NCBI RefSeq assembly: GCF_031454185.1
Contig: NZ_JAVDQI010000008.1
Span: forward strand, 1-64,000
DNA length: 64,000 bases
Origin: Methanococcoides alaskense
Lineage (GTDB): Archaea; Halobacteriota; Methanosarcinia; Methanosarcinales; Methanosarcinaceae
Direction of reading: 5' to 3'
The notes beneath the pieces were generated by a model, which was not told where the DNA came from, ran no database searches, and saw only the letters and a program-made list of their open reading frames with translations. The translations under genes were made by a program, and so were the position numbers. Positions 8,082-16,899 of the stretch are shown piece by piece (within the stretch, counting starts at the first letter, position 1; each line of letters begins with the position of its first letter).

Positions 8082-8231
8082 TTACTTTCGGAATTTTCCT
8101 GACCACATCGCACTTAAAGCAAACGTTGCGACAAACAGAATGATTGCCAAAAATTCATTTCCTGCTAAAAATGCAACAACTCCGCCAAGCCCTAAAGCTG
8201 CCGGCCCCGATCCTGCTGATAATCCAGACAT
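8082..8231 (-). CDS. 49-aa glycine-rich membrane protein in the TIR cassette
   Basis: This reverse-strand frame starts MSGLSAGSGPAALGLGGVVA and ends ALSAMWSGKFRK. It has one or two hydrophobic stretches (residues 11-23 and 27-43) and a basic C-terminus. It converges with the TIR gene, with 110 bp between the stop codons, and lies within the same repeat-bounded cassette. The family is not recognised. The composition (small residues, one long span, basic end) is what one sees in small membrane effectors or holin/toxin-like peptides, but that is only resemblance. Confidence 0.5.
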   Translation of the reverse strand: MSGLSAGSGPAALGLGGVVAFLAGNEFLAIILFVATFALSAMWSGKFRK

Positions 8232-8558
8232 AGCAAAATAATATACGTTTTATCTATATAATACTTGTTAGTTAGCCAAAAAATATTAAAGCATTCTTAT
8301 TTTTTATTCTAGAAAGAGAAACTTTTCCTTTTTGTTTTTAGGGCTTAAATACTTCTAAATCTATATCGATTTTTAATGGTGCTAACATTGGAAAATAGAT
8401 TACTATTCCATAAGATACTAAATCCTGAATTTTTCCATACGGCTGGCGAGTGGACGGATCTGGAAGGCTACATAAACTGATGGCTGAATTATTTTTTATC
8501 ACTTATGATGAGCTTTTAACAAAAGCTTTAAACCATTACCCATAATTCATCCAATCAG
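8232..8558. other. Intergenic region between the TIR cassette and the methanogenesis marker operon
   Basis: The region contains the right 27-bp direct repeat (8462-8488) and AT-rich promoter-like sequence. No gene is seen. In the ancestral order, radC probably lay directly next to the sequence now at 8489. Confidence 0.45.
8462..8488. repeat. 27-bp direct repeat, right copy
   Basis: This is identical to 7164-7190. It carries the end of radC (codons for GYIN, stop and 8 bp) but with no radC body before it, so it is a duplicated gene end. Confidence 0.85.
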
Positions 8559-9467
8559 ATGAAAGAAGTAGAACTTACAGATCCCTATACGATCCCCTAC
8601 AGGGGTATCTATGCGGTCTGTGATGAAAATAACGAATATGCAGAGATAATCGAGCATACGAATTGCTATAGTGGTGCTGCATGGTCACGTTTCCATTATG
8701 CCCGGTCACCCCTTGTACAAAGCGCACGTGCAGTGGGCAACATGAGCCGCTACCTAGTGAAAGCTGAGGTTTGCGATCTTACACTTAAGCCATCTGTGGC
8801 TGCTGCTGGTTTCGAATCAGTTGTGGTTGACGGGGATGAGGTATCCATCACCTATGCAGGTCTTGGAGGCGGAGGCGTAGGTGCCACTAAATGCAGGGCA
8901 TTAGCACAGGGAGTGCTACGCTATGATGTGGGTGACTCAGGTGGCGGAAAGGCTGCCAAAGGCACCATAGTCGTTCCAAGGCGGCAGCGTGTACTTATCG
9001 GGATAGATGATACAGATACGAAGGAAGAAGGAGCTACGTGGTCAATGACACACAACATTGCTACGGCACTTAATAGCAATGAATCCGTCTATCTTTCCCA
9101 TTCCCTTGTTCAATTGTTCCCGGTGGCGGCTAAAACACAGAATTGCGTATCCACAGTGCTTGAATTTGGTTGTGTGAGCGAGGAAGCTAAGAAAGAGCTC
9201 CTTGAAGACCTGAAAAACGCACTGCTCAAATACAGCGTGTCCGATGAGACCGGCATGGTAGTACTGTCCTCTTTCGATGCGTCCCATATGGAAGAATACA
9301 GCACCATGTGTCGCAGCGGGGAGCTGACCAAGGATATTGCAATGGAACATGCACGGAAGAATGGTGTTGAGGTCTGGCTCGATGGCAATGGCGTGATAGG
9401 TGCATTGGGATCTCTTGCATGGTTTGCTCGTCCTGATGAATCGATCGATCTGGAAGCTAAGTTATGA
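8559..9467 (+). CDS. Methanogenesis marker protein 11
   Basis: This 302-aa protein matches the methanogen-specific marker 11 family. It has YRGIYAVCDENNEYAEIIEH near the start, HYARSPLVQSARAVGNMSRY, and a glycine-rich ITYAGLGGGGVGATKCR segment. IGIDDTDTKEEGATWSMTHN, at about residues 146-165, resembles the IDDTD motif of TiaS-type ATP-dependent enzymes, and a GxVIGALGSLAWF C-terminus follows. The exact biochemical role is not established; conservation across methanogens suggests a part in coenzyme or McrA-related maturation. The stop overlaps the start of the next gene by 4 nt (ATGA), so the two form an operon. Confidence 0.88.
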   Translation: MKEVELTDPYTIPYRGIYAVCDENNEYAEIIEHTNCYSGAAWSRFHYARSPLVQSARAVGNMSRYLVKAEVCDLTLKPSVAAAGFESVVVDGDEVSITYAGLGGGGVGATKCRALAQGVLRYDVGDSGGGKAAKGTIVVPRRQRVLIGIDDTDTKEEGATWSMTHNIATALNSNESVYLSHSLVQLFPVAAKTQNCVSTVLEFGCVSEEAKKELLEDLKNALLKYSVSDETGMVVLSSFDASHMEEYSTMCRSGELTKDIAMEHARKNGVEVWLDGNGVIGALGSLAWFARPDESIDLEAKL

Positions 9468-10999
9468 ACGATCCTGAGGGTCAGACTGGACCTGTGGAGG
9501 TCACGGGGCTTGAAGCCCTTTATGCTGCAGCCATGGACTGTGGTGTAAAGATGATAACGGCAGTTGCCGGGTTTCCCACGACAGCCGTGATCGAACATTT
9601 TGAGAAGAACAGTCCCGCTGAAGTGACCACCCTTTGGATGACCAATGAGAAGGCCGCACTGGAGACCGCACTCGGTGCTTCCGTTTCAGGCAGAAGGGCA
9701 CTGACCATAACAAAACACGTTGGCATGAATGTCCTTTCTGACCCTCTTGTAACCTCTGTCACACATACGATCGGTGCAGGACTTGTAATAATAGCAGGCG
9801 ATGATCCGGGGGTCAGAGCATCCCAGAACGAGCAGGATTCTCGCTGGTACGGTGAGGTGGCAGAGGTCGCGGTGTTCGACCCGTCGAACCCGGAAGCTGC
9901 ATACAGGTCACTTATCAGAGCATTCGAACTCTCCGAAAGTACAAAGACCCCTGTTATAGTCAGGATAACGGACCGTCTGGAAAAAGCCACAGGTCCTGTC
10001 ACAAGGTCCGAGGACATTAAGAAGACAGAAGCTACATTTGACAGGTCTGTCTGGAAGTTGACAATGCGTGGCAAGCACCAGCATTTTCACATAAATGTAC
10101 AGCCATTGCTTGTGGATGAAGCAGAGAACACTTCTCTGACTCGATATGTTAAAGCAGGCAAGACAGGCATAATTTCTTCTGGCTATCCCTCTTTGCTTGT
10201 AGATGAGCTATTGTCCGAAAGGCAGCTTGAGGTTTCGCATCTTTCACTTAATGTTGTATCTCCACTTCCTGTCAGGAAATTAAGAGATTTCATATCCGAC
10301 CATGAAAAAGTTCTCGTTGTCGAGGAAAGTGAAGCCTTTATCGAATCCCATATCAGTATCTGCAAGAACGTACTGGGAAAGATGAGTGGGCACCTCCCAT
10401 ATGGTCGCATTGAAAAAGAGCAGATCGGTTTTGCGATCGAGAACATCGATAAAGATAAGGTAACCAAATATACTTTTATTCAGACCATTGAGGGAAAGGT
10501 TTCACGCTCTTTGTGCGAGGACTGTCTTTTCCTGCCGGTCTACAGAATGCTTCATGATCTGGATATTTTCATAGCAGGTGATATGGGCTGCTCCATACGC
10601 AGTGCCTCTGCACCCCTTGAAGCCGTTGATGTTGGATTTGCACTTGGTGCTGCTATTTCCACAGCTGCAGGTTTCGATAAAAAGTCCGTTGCTGTCATAG
10701 GTGACTTCGGATTGTCACATTCCGGCATAGTAGGCCTGATAAATGCTGTCGAGACCAAACGTGACGTGCTCGTCATGGTGCTGGACAACAGGACAGCAGC
10801 AATGACAGGCGGACAATCCACACCTGACCTTACAGAAGCTGTAAAAGCGCTCTGTGATGATGTCATTGTCTTTGAGTTCAATGATCCGGAGCTTGCCGGT
10901 AGCAGGATAAATGAACTTGAAGAGCTTGTGAGGGATAAGCTTGCAGTTGATGGAGTTTCTGTTATTTATGTCAGGGCTGACTGTGTTCTGTATAGGTGA
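9464..10999 (+). CDS. Thiamine pyrophosphate enzyme, IorA-like without ferredoxin domains
   Basis: The product has 511 aa. The N-terminal pyrimidine-binding part has the IorA layout: AVAGFPTTAVIEH, TNEKAALETALGASVSG, KHVGMNVLSDPL and GDDPGVRASQNEQDSRWYG. The C-terminal TPP/Mg site reads GDMGCSIRSASAPLEAVDVG and GDFGLSHSGIVGLINA, with DNRTAAMTGGQSTP. The double [4Fe-4S] ferredoxin tail present in true IorA (compare 29.2-31.0 kb) is absent, and the protein is about 115 aa shorter. It is probably a 2-oxoacid decarboxylase or oxidoreductase subunit. Tight coupling to methanogenesis marker 11 suggests a methanogen-specific substrate. A cluster of cysteines (SLCEDCLF) about two-thirds along precedes the TPP domain. 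Confidence 0.8.
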   Translation: MNDPEGQTGPVEVTGLEALYAAAMDCGVKMITAVAGFPTTAVIEHFEKNSPAEVTTLWMTNEKAALETALGASVSGRRALTITKHVGMNVLSDPLVTSVTHTIGAGLVIIAGDDPGVRASQNEQDSRWYGEVAEVAVFDPSNPEAAYRSLIRAFELSESTKTPVIVRITDRLEKATGPVTRSEDIKKTEATFDRSVWKLTMRGKHQHFHINVQPLLVDEAENTSLTRYVKAGKTGIISSGYPSLLVDELLSERQLEVSHLSLNVVSPLPVRKLRDFISDHEKVLVVEESEAFIESHISICKNVLGKMSGHLPYGRIEKEQIGFAIENIDKDKVTKYTFIQTIEGKVSRSLCEDCLFLPVYRMLHDLDIFIAGDMGCSIRSASAPLEAVDVGFALGAAISTAAGFDKKSVAVIGDFGLSHSGIVGLINAVETKRDVLVMVLDNRTAAMTGGQSTPDLTEAVKALCDDVIVFEFNDPELAGSRINELEELVRDKLAVDGVSVIYVRADCVLYR

Positions 11000-11769
11000 A
11001 GAATGGGGGATGGGGAATTTGGATGGTTTGATTCATAGCCCTCAATTTATTTTTTGATAATATATGGTGTCTAAAAATGCTACTTTCTGAATAATTTGAT
11101 CGTTTAGGGGTTTCAGGTCTTATCTCTCGCATAATAATTTGGGGATATAAATATCTTAGAAAATAGATGCTCAAAAATTTTAAAAGTAAATTTAAGACAA
11201 AATATCAAAAAACCATTTAATTCATGATTTTTTGGGCTCTCTAGAAATCTTCAATATTTGGACGAGAATTTAAGTAAACCAAAATTTAAAATGTACTGGC
11301 AAATATTGATACTTATTTCCTATGTCCACCTGATGATGGCGATTTTGATAGGGTTTCTACAGAGCCGATAAATGAACGAAAGCAATCCTGACAGTACCTT
11401 TTCCCGCCCTGCGATTTTTATCAGATGCCAAACATCATAGCTTTGTTGATACCAATCACAGATTCTCATTCTTTTTTGTAACCGACATCATCGATATTGA
11501 CCGTTATACTTATTTTATCAAACTATGTTTGATACTTATGCAGGTAATCCATCTGTCCTGCCACACTGTAGTGATCCTCCCCATTGAAAGCCACTATTTC
11601 AATACAAATGTTGCTTTGATAATCGGAAAGTATTTCAGCAAGAAGTAATAAGACCACTGTCCCAAAAGCATTATCTGATGCATCTGGTGTGCTGGCCTTT
11701 GTAATGATTGCTGTGCCGGCAAGTGCAGAAGATACTAAAGGCTACTTATAGTTAAATGCATAACATTTG
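11000..11769. other. 770-bp degenerate region left of the IS element
   Basis: No intact gene is seen. The region contains a small element remnant (11235-11366). Near 11665-11750 a short open stretch reads like the start of an exported protein (GVLAFVMIAVPASAEDTKGY then stop) without a proper beginning. Both suggest decayed DNA and repeated insertion. Confidence 0.45.
11235..11366. mobile_element. MITE-like 132-bp remnant with IS5-like ends
   Basis: The left end, GGCTCTCTAGAAATC, and the right end, GTTTCTACAGAGCC, are near copies of the terminal repeats of the full IS at 11770-12769. The interior is only about 100 bp and non-coding. No matching flanking duplication is visible. This is a non-autonomous derivative or deletion product. 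Confidence 0.6.
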
Positions 11770-12769
11770 GGCTCTGTAGAAATCCTCTTTTCTATTTTCA
11801 ACTAAGCTACTCTTTTTTATAATAAGAAGTCCCCTGTGAATGTTCTCCAACAAAAACACAAGGGGACGATTGTGTTATTTCTAACAAATACTTATATTTT
11901 ATTGATATGGCATTACAAATAACAAAATATTCACATTTTCCACTCTACAGTTGTAAGTATTCAAAACAAACTTACACGCAACATCAGCTACTGACGCTGA
12001 TTTTGTTTAAGGAATATTTGGGTGAAGATTATCGCGATTTTGTTGATCTAGTGGAACTTATGGATTCTGTCCAATCAAAACTTGAACTAAACAAGGTACC
12101 GCATTATACTACAATTCAAAAATTTGTAACTCGTAGTTATTCTGCTGTATTGGATGTTATCTTTAAAAGAACACTTGACCTATTTTACAAAAATAGAGAC
12201 GTAATTGATATTAATGCAATTGATTCTACTGGATTCACAAGTGGGTACTGTAGAAACTATTATTCTTGGAGAATTAAAAAGTGGAGACGAAGTTATGTGA
12301 AGACTAGTGTTTCTGTTGATGTTCATAAATTTGTGATCACTGGTTACAAGATTTCTGGCAAACCAGTTCATGACGCAAAACATGCAAAGACATTGCTGTC
12401 GCAATGTCACCGCAATAGGAGATCAAGATATTATGTAATGGACAAGGCATATGATTCAGAACAGATCCATGAACTCACAAGGGAAAAACTTGGATCAATA
12501 GCAATCGTTCCACTAAGACAACGTAAACGAAAAAGAATTAAGGGAAGATATCGAAAGAAGATGATACATGAATTTGATAGTAATATCTACTCGATGCGGA
12601 ATTTGAGTGAAACGATGTTTTCGGTTTTGAAAAGAAAGTATGGAGAAAACTTGCGTGCAAGAAAGTATAGAAATCAGGTAAAGGAAGTCAAATTTAAAGT
12701 GATATTACATAATCTTGACAGACTTTTCAAGACTGTGTTTTTAGTTTGGATGAGCATTTCTACAGAGCC
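11770..12769 (+). mobile_element. IS5-like insertion sequence, 1000 bp, 8-bp target duplication
   Basis: The terminal inverted repeats GGCTCTGTAGAAAT (11770-11783) and ATTTCTACAGAGCC (12756-12769) are perfect over 14 bp. The flanks are AACATTTG at 11762-11769 and AACATTTG at 12770-12777, a perfect 8-bp target-site duplication, so the element is recent. An 8-bp duplication and a DDE transposase fit the ISH1-like part of the IS5 family. Related ends occur at 11235, 11366, 44854, 49418, 50328 and 50453. Confidence 0.9.
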
Positions 12770-12785
12770 AACATTTGATACATAA
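11907..12785 (+). CDS. IS5-family DDE transposase
   Basis: The 292-aa transposase has D106 in NAIDSTGF, D179 in VMDKAYDS and E235 in NLSETMFSVLKRKYG, the DDE catalytic triad of the DDE_Tnp_1 fold, and a basic region RQRKRKRIKGRYRKK. It fills most of the 1000-bp element. The reading frame passes through the right terminal repeat: the last residues STEPTFDT and the TAA at 12783-12785 are encoded by the terminal repeat, the duplicated target and host DNA. The stop codon is therefore supplied by the insertion site. Confidence 0.9.
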   Translation: MALQITKYSHFPLYSCKYSKQTYTQHQLLTLILFKEYLGEDYRDFVDLVELMDSVQSKLELNKVPHYTTIQKFVTRSYSAVLDVIFKRTLDLFYKNRDVIDINAIDSTGFTSGYCRNYYSWRIKKWRRSYVKTSVSVDVHKFVITGYKISGKPVHDAKHAKTLLSQCHRNRRSRYYVMDKAYDSEQIHELTREKLGSIAIVPLRQRKRKRIKGRYRKKMIHEFDSNIYSMRNLSETMFSVLKRKYGENLRARKYRNQVKEVKFKVILHNLDRLFKTVFLVWMSISTEPTFDT

Positions 12786-13160
12786 TTCTCTATGTAAATT
12801 TAAGATTTGGAATAATTATCTATGAGATACTAATGTATAAAATATTTCGCTATTAACTATAATTGGAGGTTTAAACCCCCATATCTTTATTTATACAAAA
12901 TATATATTGTGTTGCATTTTTTGGTTTTTATTGATCAAGCCTTATATTGTAGTAACTCTAGCTTATTCAGTGATATTTTGGATTATAACTTCTTTTCAGA
13001 ACCATTGGTTCGCAAAGAATATATTGCAAAGAAAGTATATGACATCATTTACAATATTATTTAGTCAGATATAAACAAATAAGAATAATGATTAATATAT
13101 GAAATGAGTATTATATATTTTGTATGATTCTTGTTTCACTATATTTGGAGAAGAGACAAA
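12786..13160. other. AT-rich spacer between the IS and the foreign gene
   Basis: No gene is seen. The composition is host-like and AT-rich up to about 13140, then changes abruptly. TTGGAGAAGAG at 13144-13154 supplies the ribosome-binding site of the next gene. Confidence 0.4.
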
Positions 13161-16100
13161 ATGAATACAAACGATGTCATTGACCTCTCCGGAGTGAGCC
13201 CTCAGCAGATGTTCCTTGAGTCCTATCCGGAGAAGCCCTTAGCAACCAGCACGCTGTACATTAAACGATTCACTACCACGAATTTAGATAAGTCACAAAA
13301 CCATACAGTTGACGGGGTGCATATTGTGTTGGCACAGGATAATCCGAATGGGCTGTGGGACGTGCTTCACGTCGACCGAAACACTCAGAAACTCGACCCT
13401 CAGGACCCTTATGTGGCAACGCGTTCTCTGCAAATCTGCTGCGATACCATCGAGATACACGGTGAGTTGTCTGTGCCCGAGGCCGACGTGACAATCTATG
13501 CGCGGCGTCTGGTGTGGGCAACGGCCGACGCAGCCATCAATACGTCGCCGCTTCCTTGGGTGATCCCCAAGGCTGGGAACGCCGTTAGATCTGATCCTGG
13601 GAAGAACGGAGTAGCAGGACGGAACGCGGGCACATTTCAGTTGTTTGTGTCGGAGGTTGATTCTGCCGACGACTCGTGGCCTCGACTGTTAGCTCTGGGT
13701 GGACGTGGGCAGGATCCCGGAGCAGGTATGGACGGAAATCCGGGTGTGAAAATGGGCAGCTATTCGAGTATTCCCTTCAAAGTCACAGATTCCGACATTT
13801 CCAAGAGTTCGGTCACGGTCAACTTCAAGCCTGTCGCCGTCTACGTCGACTACGAGTGGAGGTGGGCCCTCTCCCAAGTTGCCCATGGCAAGTGCGGGGA
13901 AAACTCGTTTCCTACAAATGGAGGCAACGCACTAGCCCCCGGCATCCCGGGAGATGGGGGGAACGGCGGCAGCCTCACTACCAATCTCGCGGCTGTGGTG
14001 CCGAGTTTTAAGAACACCGGCGGGCAAGCAGGAACCAAGGAGAGCGATTACCGGGGTGGCAAGCCTGGCATTCCAAGGTCGTGTGGAAAGTACAAAGTCA
14101 AGCTTTGGGAAAACCTCTTCGGCACCAACAACGCCCACAAAGAGGTAACCAAGACCAACTCAAACAAGACCGCAAAGGGGGAAGATGCCAAGGCCCAAAG
14201 TGCACCTCATGGAGCAGGGAGTACGCCCGAACCCAGCGTCATACCTGAAACCAATGCGTGGTTGCATCCCCTTGGTCTCCAGAAGACGCTCGAATACACT
14301 CGGGACCTGTTTCTGTCAGGGAATCGAGTCGAGGTGCAGGATCTGCTTTGCATCTACGAGGGTGTGCTTGCAGTGCCGCTACCGAACAACAATGCTTGGG
14401 ATGACGGCACCATGGCACAGTGGACGGCGGCGCAGAGCGAAGTCGCCTCGATGCTGCAGCGCCTGCGTGGCCATCTCGACTATTTCGGCAACGCTGCAGG
14501 CTATACGCCACTATTGTCTCTACAGGGAACAATCAAGTTGTACGCAGAGGAGACGCGGCGGGCACTTCGAACACTCCTGCTCGCCGGCTGGATCGATGCC
14601 AAGGAGCGTGATGCCAAGGAAACCGCCAAGGCCCTCGGAGACGCCATCATCAGCCTGAATGAGGATAGCCAGCAGGCTGCCGCTCAGGTGGCCAGCTCAG
14701 AGGTCGAGATTAGCAAGGTAATGAACCGCATTGATGCTCTCGAGCAAGAGCTGAACAGCATGAGCAATCAGCTGGAGATTTTGCGGAACAATCTCCTTAG
14801 CCAGGCCCAGGGTGATCTTGATAAGCAGGGGCAGATCAAGTTCGCGATCAAGATGGCTGCTGCCTTATGTCAGGTAGTCCCGGTAGGCCAGCCGGCTCTG
14901 GGCACTGTCGGTTCGCTGGCTAGCGTGGCGACCGATTTCATCGGAGGCGATGATGCTGGCGCGCCGGACACGGTTTCCAAGATGGGGGATATGCTCACGA
15001 AAGCGCGCGAAGCAGGCAAGAAGGCCAAGGAAGCCGGCAAGGAAGCCGGCAAAGAGAAGGGGAGTGCACCGGCCAAGGATGCGCAGAGTGCGAAGGACGG
15101 GGTATCGGCGTGGGCAAAGGTAGGCGACGGCCTGGGGCCAGCCCTCTCCCAGGTTTCGCAGGGTCTGCAGGCTTTGCAGGTGCCACAGTCGGAGGTCGAG
15201 GCCGAGCTGCAACGATTGGAATCTGAGAGCGAGGAATGGAACAAGCTCGCCAAGGATATCCGCGATCTCAATGAGAGAAAGGCTGCTTTCTTCAGCAATT
15301 TGATGGACGCATTCCAATCGCTAGGCGATGGCTACGCCCGGGTTTCATCCAATGCTGCGGCTGTCTTCATCATGCAGCAGGAGCGCAGTAAGAATCATGG
15401 CAAGCTGAACCCGGTGGCCATGGGCTGCGTTCGGCAGATGGGACAACAGTCCCGTCTCACCCTGCTCCGGCATCTATATTTCATGGTGAAGGCATACGAG
15501 ACAACCGTGCTCAAATCCATAAAAGTCGACTGGAAGCTGACAGAAGTGGCCGACAAAATCAACGAGCTTCTGAAATCGGAAGACGAGTTCAATGCCGCCT
15601 CGCTGGACCTGCAAGCCACGGTACTCGAACCGCTTTACCAGAAGAATCTGGACACGGTACGCAACCAACTGCTGGATGATTTCAGCTTCAACGAGACCAC
15701 GATCACCCTTCAGCTGGGCCTGAGCAGCAAGCAGACTCCTGAGGTCATAGCTGCCTTGAACGATTCTGGAAATGTGGTGGTAGACCCGCTCGCATATGGA
15801 CTGGTTCTCCCTGATCAACAGCTCGCCCGCCTGAGCAATGTCGTGCTCAAGAAGCTCGAGTTTGACCCGAACGGGCCAGCGTTGACAGAGACAGATAACG
15901 TCATAGTTTCCGTTCAGCCCGCCCATAGTGGGACCATTCGAAAAGCAGAGGCGCTGTACTCCGTCTACAGCGATGAGACTCGCAAGTGGAGTTGGACCTT
16001 GCTAGCTTCCGGGGAAATCCGTGCGAGTGAAATTAGCAAGGGGAATGAGGATGTGCTCGATCTGGTGCTTGGCAGCGGAGCGGAGAATATCAAACAAAAA

Positions 16101-16796
16101 GTATCCCTGCCACCGGTTTGGTCGGATCTGTCCATCAACGTATTGTATTCACCGGAGTTGCGGATGAACCAGAGGCCTCGCATCACCAAACTCTATTTCG
16201 AGTTCAGCTCTGATGTCACCTCGGCACCCGATGATCAGCGTGTCCTGAACGTGCAGTCACTGGGATCTACGCCGGGCGCCGTCATAAAGTGCTCACCCGA
16301 CCTGGCCAATCGCAGCGATGGGTTTTACCGCATGATTCGCATCTTTTCTAAGGGCGACAGTGTCCGCTTGAATGTTCCTTCTCATGTTGCCGGATCCGCA
16401 TTCGACGCCTGGGACATAGTAGGGCGACAGATCAACCGGATTGGTGTCAAACAGACAGAGGTCGACATCAAGATTGACGAACATGTGCTCGCTCAATGCC
16501 ACTGGAGCCGCTACCAGGATCAGATACAGCCGATTGTCCTGTCCCAAACACTTGTCTTTGAGGACATAGCCGAGATTGCAGAAAACCATGAAGATGAAAA
16601 CATACGTCGTGAGCTGATGGACTTTCTCTCGGCCGCGCCCCCAGTTCGAGACTTTCCTATACGGGTCGAAGCCTCCGATATCGCCTCAGTGGTTGGGGTA
16701 GTACCCACGTTGAATGATGCCGATCTGTTAGAAGAAGGGGATGAAGGGTGGAAACTAGTGAACTACCGAGGCATTGTTGGTTGGGTAAACGCGTAA
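13161..16796 (+). CDS. Giant GC-rich protein of probable bacterial origin (about 1210 aa), function unknown
   Basis: The start at ATG 13161 (MNTNDVIDLSGVSPQQM) is supported by GGAG about 10 nt upstream; an earlier in-frame TTG at 13131 is less likely. No family is recognised. Residues about 70-140 look beta-rich (SLQICCDTIEIHGELSVPEA). Two glycine-rich, collagen-like stretches follow (GGRGQDPGAGMDGNPG; APGIPGDGGNGGSL), then a long helical region at about 470-700 with coiled-coil heptads. An alanine/lysine-rich part (KAREAGKKAKEAGKEAGKEK) is inside a hydrophobic-flanked middle. The C-terminus (EGDEGWKLVNYRGIVGWV) reads like an SH3-type wall- or ligand-binding domain. No signal peptide is seen. 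The layout recalls large bacterial pore-forming or toxin-complex proteins, but this is only resemblance. Codon choice (GCC, CTG, CGC) and GC content differ sharply from all neighbours, which indicates transfer. Confidence 0.8.
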   Translation: MNTNDVIDLSGVSPQQMFLESYPEKPLATSTLYIKRFTTTNLDKSQNHTVDGVHIVLAQDNPNGLWDVLHVDRNTQKLDPQDPYVATRSLQICCDTIEIHGELSVPEADVTIYARRLVWATADAAINTSPLPWVIPKAGNAVRSDPGKNGVAGRNAGTFQLFVSEVDSADDSWPRLLALGGRGQDPGAGMDGNPGVKMGSYSSIPFKVTDSDISKSSVTVNFKPVAVYVDYEWRWALSQVAHGKCGENSFPTNGGNALAPGIPGDGGNGGSLTTNLAAVVPSFKNTGGQAGTKESDYRGGKPGIPRSCGKYKVKLWENLFGTNNAHKEVTKTNSNKTAKGEDAKAQSAPHGAGSTPEPSVIPETNAWLHPLGLQKTLEYTRDLFLSGNRVEVQDLLCIYEGVLAVPLPNNNAWDDGTMAQWTAAQSEVASMLQRLRGHLDYFGNAAGYTPLLSLQGTIKLYAEETRRALRTLLLAGWIDAKERDAKETAKALGDAIISLNEDSQQAAAQVASSEVEISKVMNRIDALEQELNSMSNQLEILRNNLLSQAQGDLDKQGQIKFAIKMAAALCQVVPVGQPALGTVGSLASVATDFIGGDDAGAPDTVSKMGDMLTKAREAGKKAKEAGKEAGKEKGSAPAKDAQSAKDGVSAWAKVGDGLGPALSQVSQGLQALQVPQSEVEAELQRLESESEEWNKLAKDIRDLNERKAAFFSNLMDAFQSLGDGYARVSSNAAAVFIMQQERSKNHGKLNPVAMGCVRQMGQQSRLTLLRHLYFMVKAYETTVLKSIKVDWKLTEVADKINELLKSEDEFNAASLDLQATVLEPLYQKNLDTVRNQLLDDFSFNETTITLQLGLSSKQTPEVIAALNDSGNVVVDPLAYGLVLPDQQLARLSNVVLKKLEFDPNGPALTETDNVIVSVQPAHSGTIRKAEALYSVYSDETRKWSWTLLASGEIRASEISKGNEDVLDLVLGSGAENIKQKVSLPPVWSDLSINVLYSPELRMNQRPRITKLYFEFSSDVTSAPDDQRVLNVQSLGSTPGAVIKCSPDLANRSDGFYRMIRIFSKGDSVRLNVPSHVAGSAFDAWDIVGRQINRIGVKQTEVDIKIDEHVLAQCHWSRYQDQIQPIVLSQTLVFEDIAEIAENHEDENIRRELMDFLSAAPPVRDFPIRVEASDIASVVGVVPTLNDADLLEEGDEGWKLVNYRGIVGWVNA

Positions 16797-16899
16797 GTTT
16801 GGCTGAGGGTACAGCACTAGAAATTGAGACTTTGTGGCATGGTGTCAGATTTTATCGACTCGCCTAACCAAGGCATCTAGGCGACGGCTTGCAGCCGCA

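Noticed and set aside
7477..8231. Complete Thoeris system
   Set aside because: Only a TIR gene is present. No ThsA-like NADase with SIR2, macro or transmembrane-SAVED domains is nearby, and the small partner does not resemble ThsA.
13273..16708. Many open frames on both strands inside the giant gene
   Set aside because: They are antisense or out-of-frame shadows caused by high GC content and few stop codons. The 1210-aa frame has a ribosome-binding site and coherent domains.
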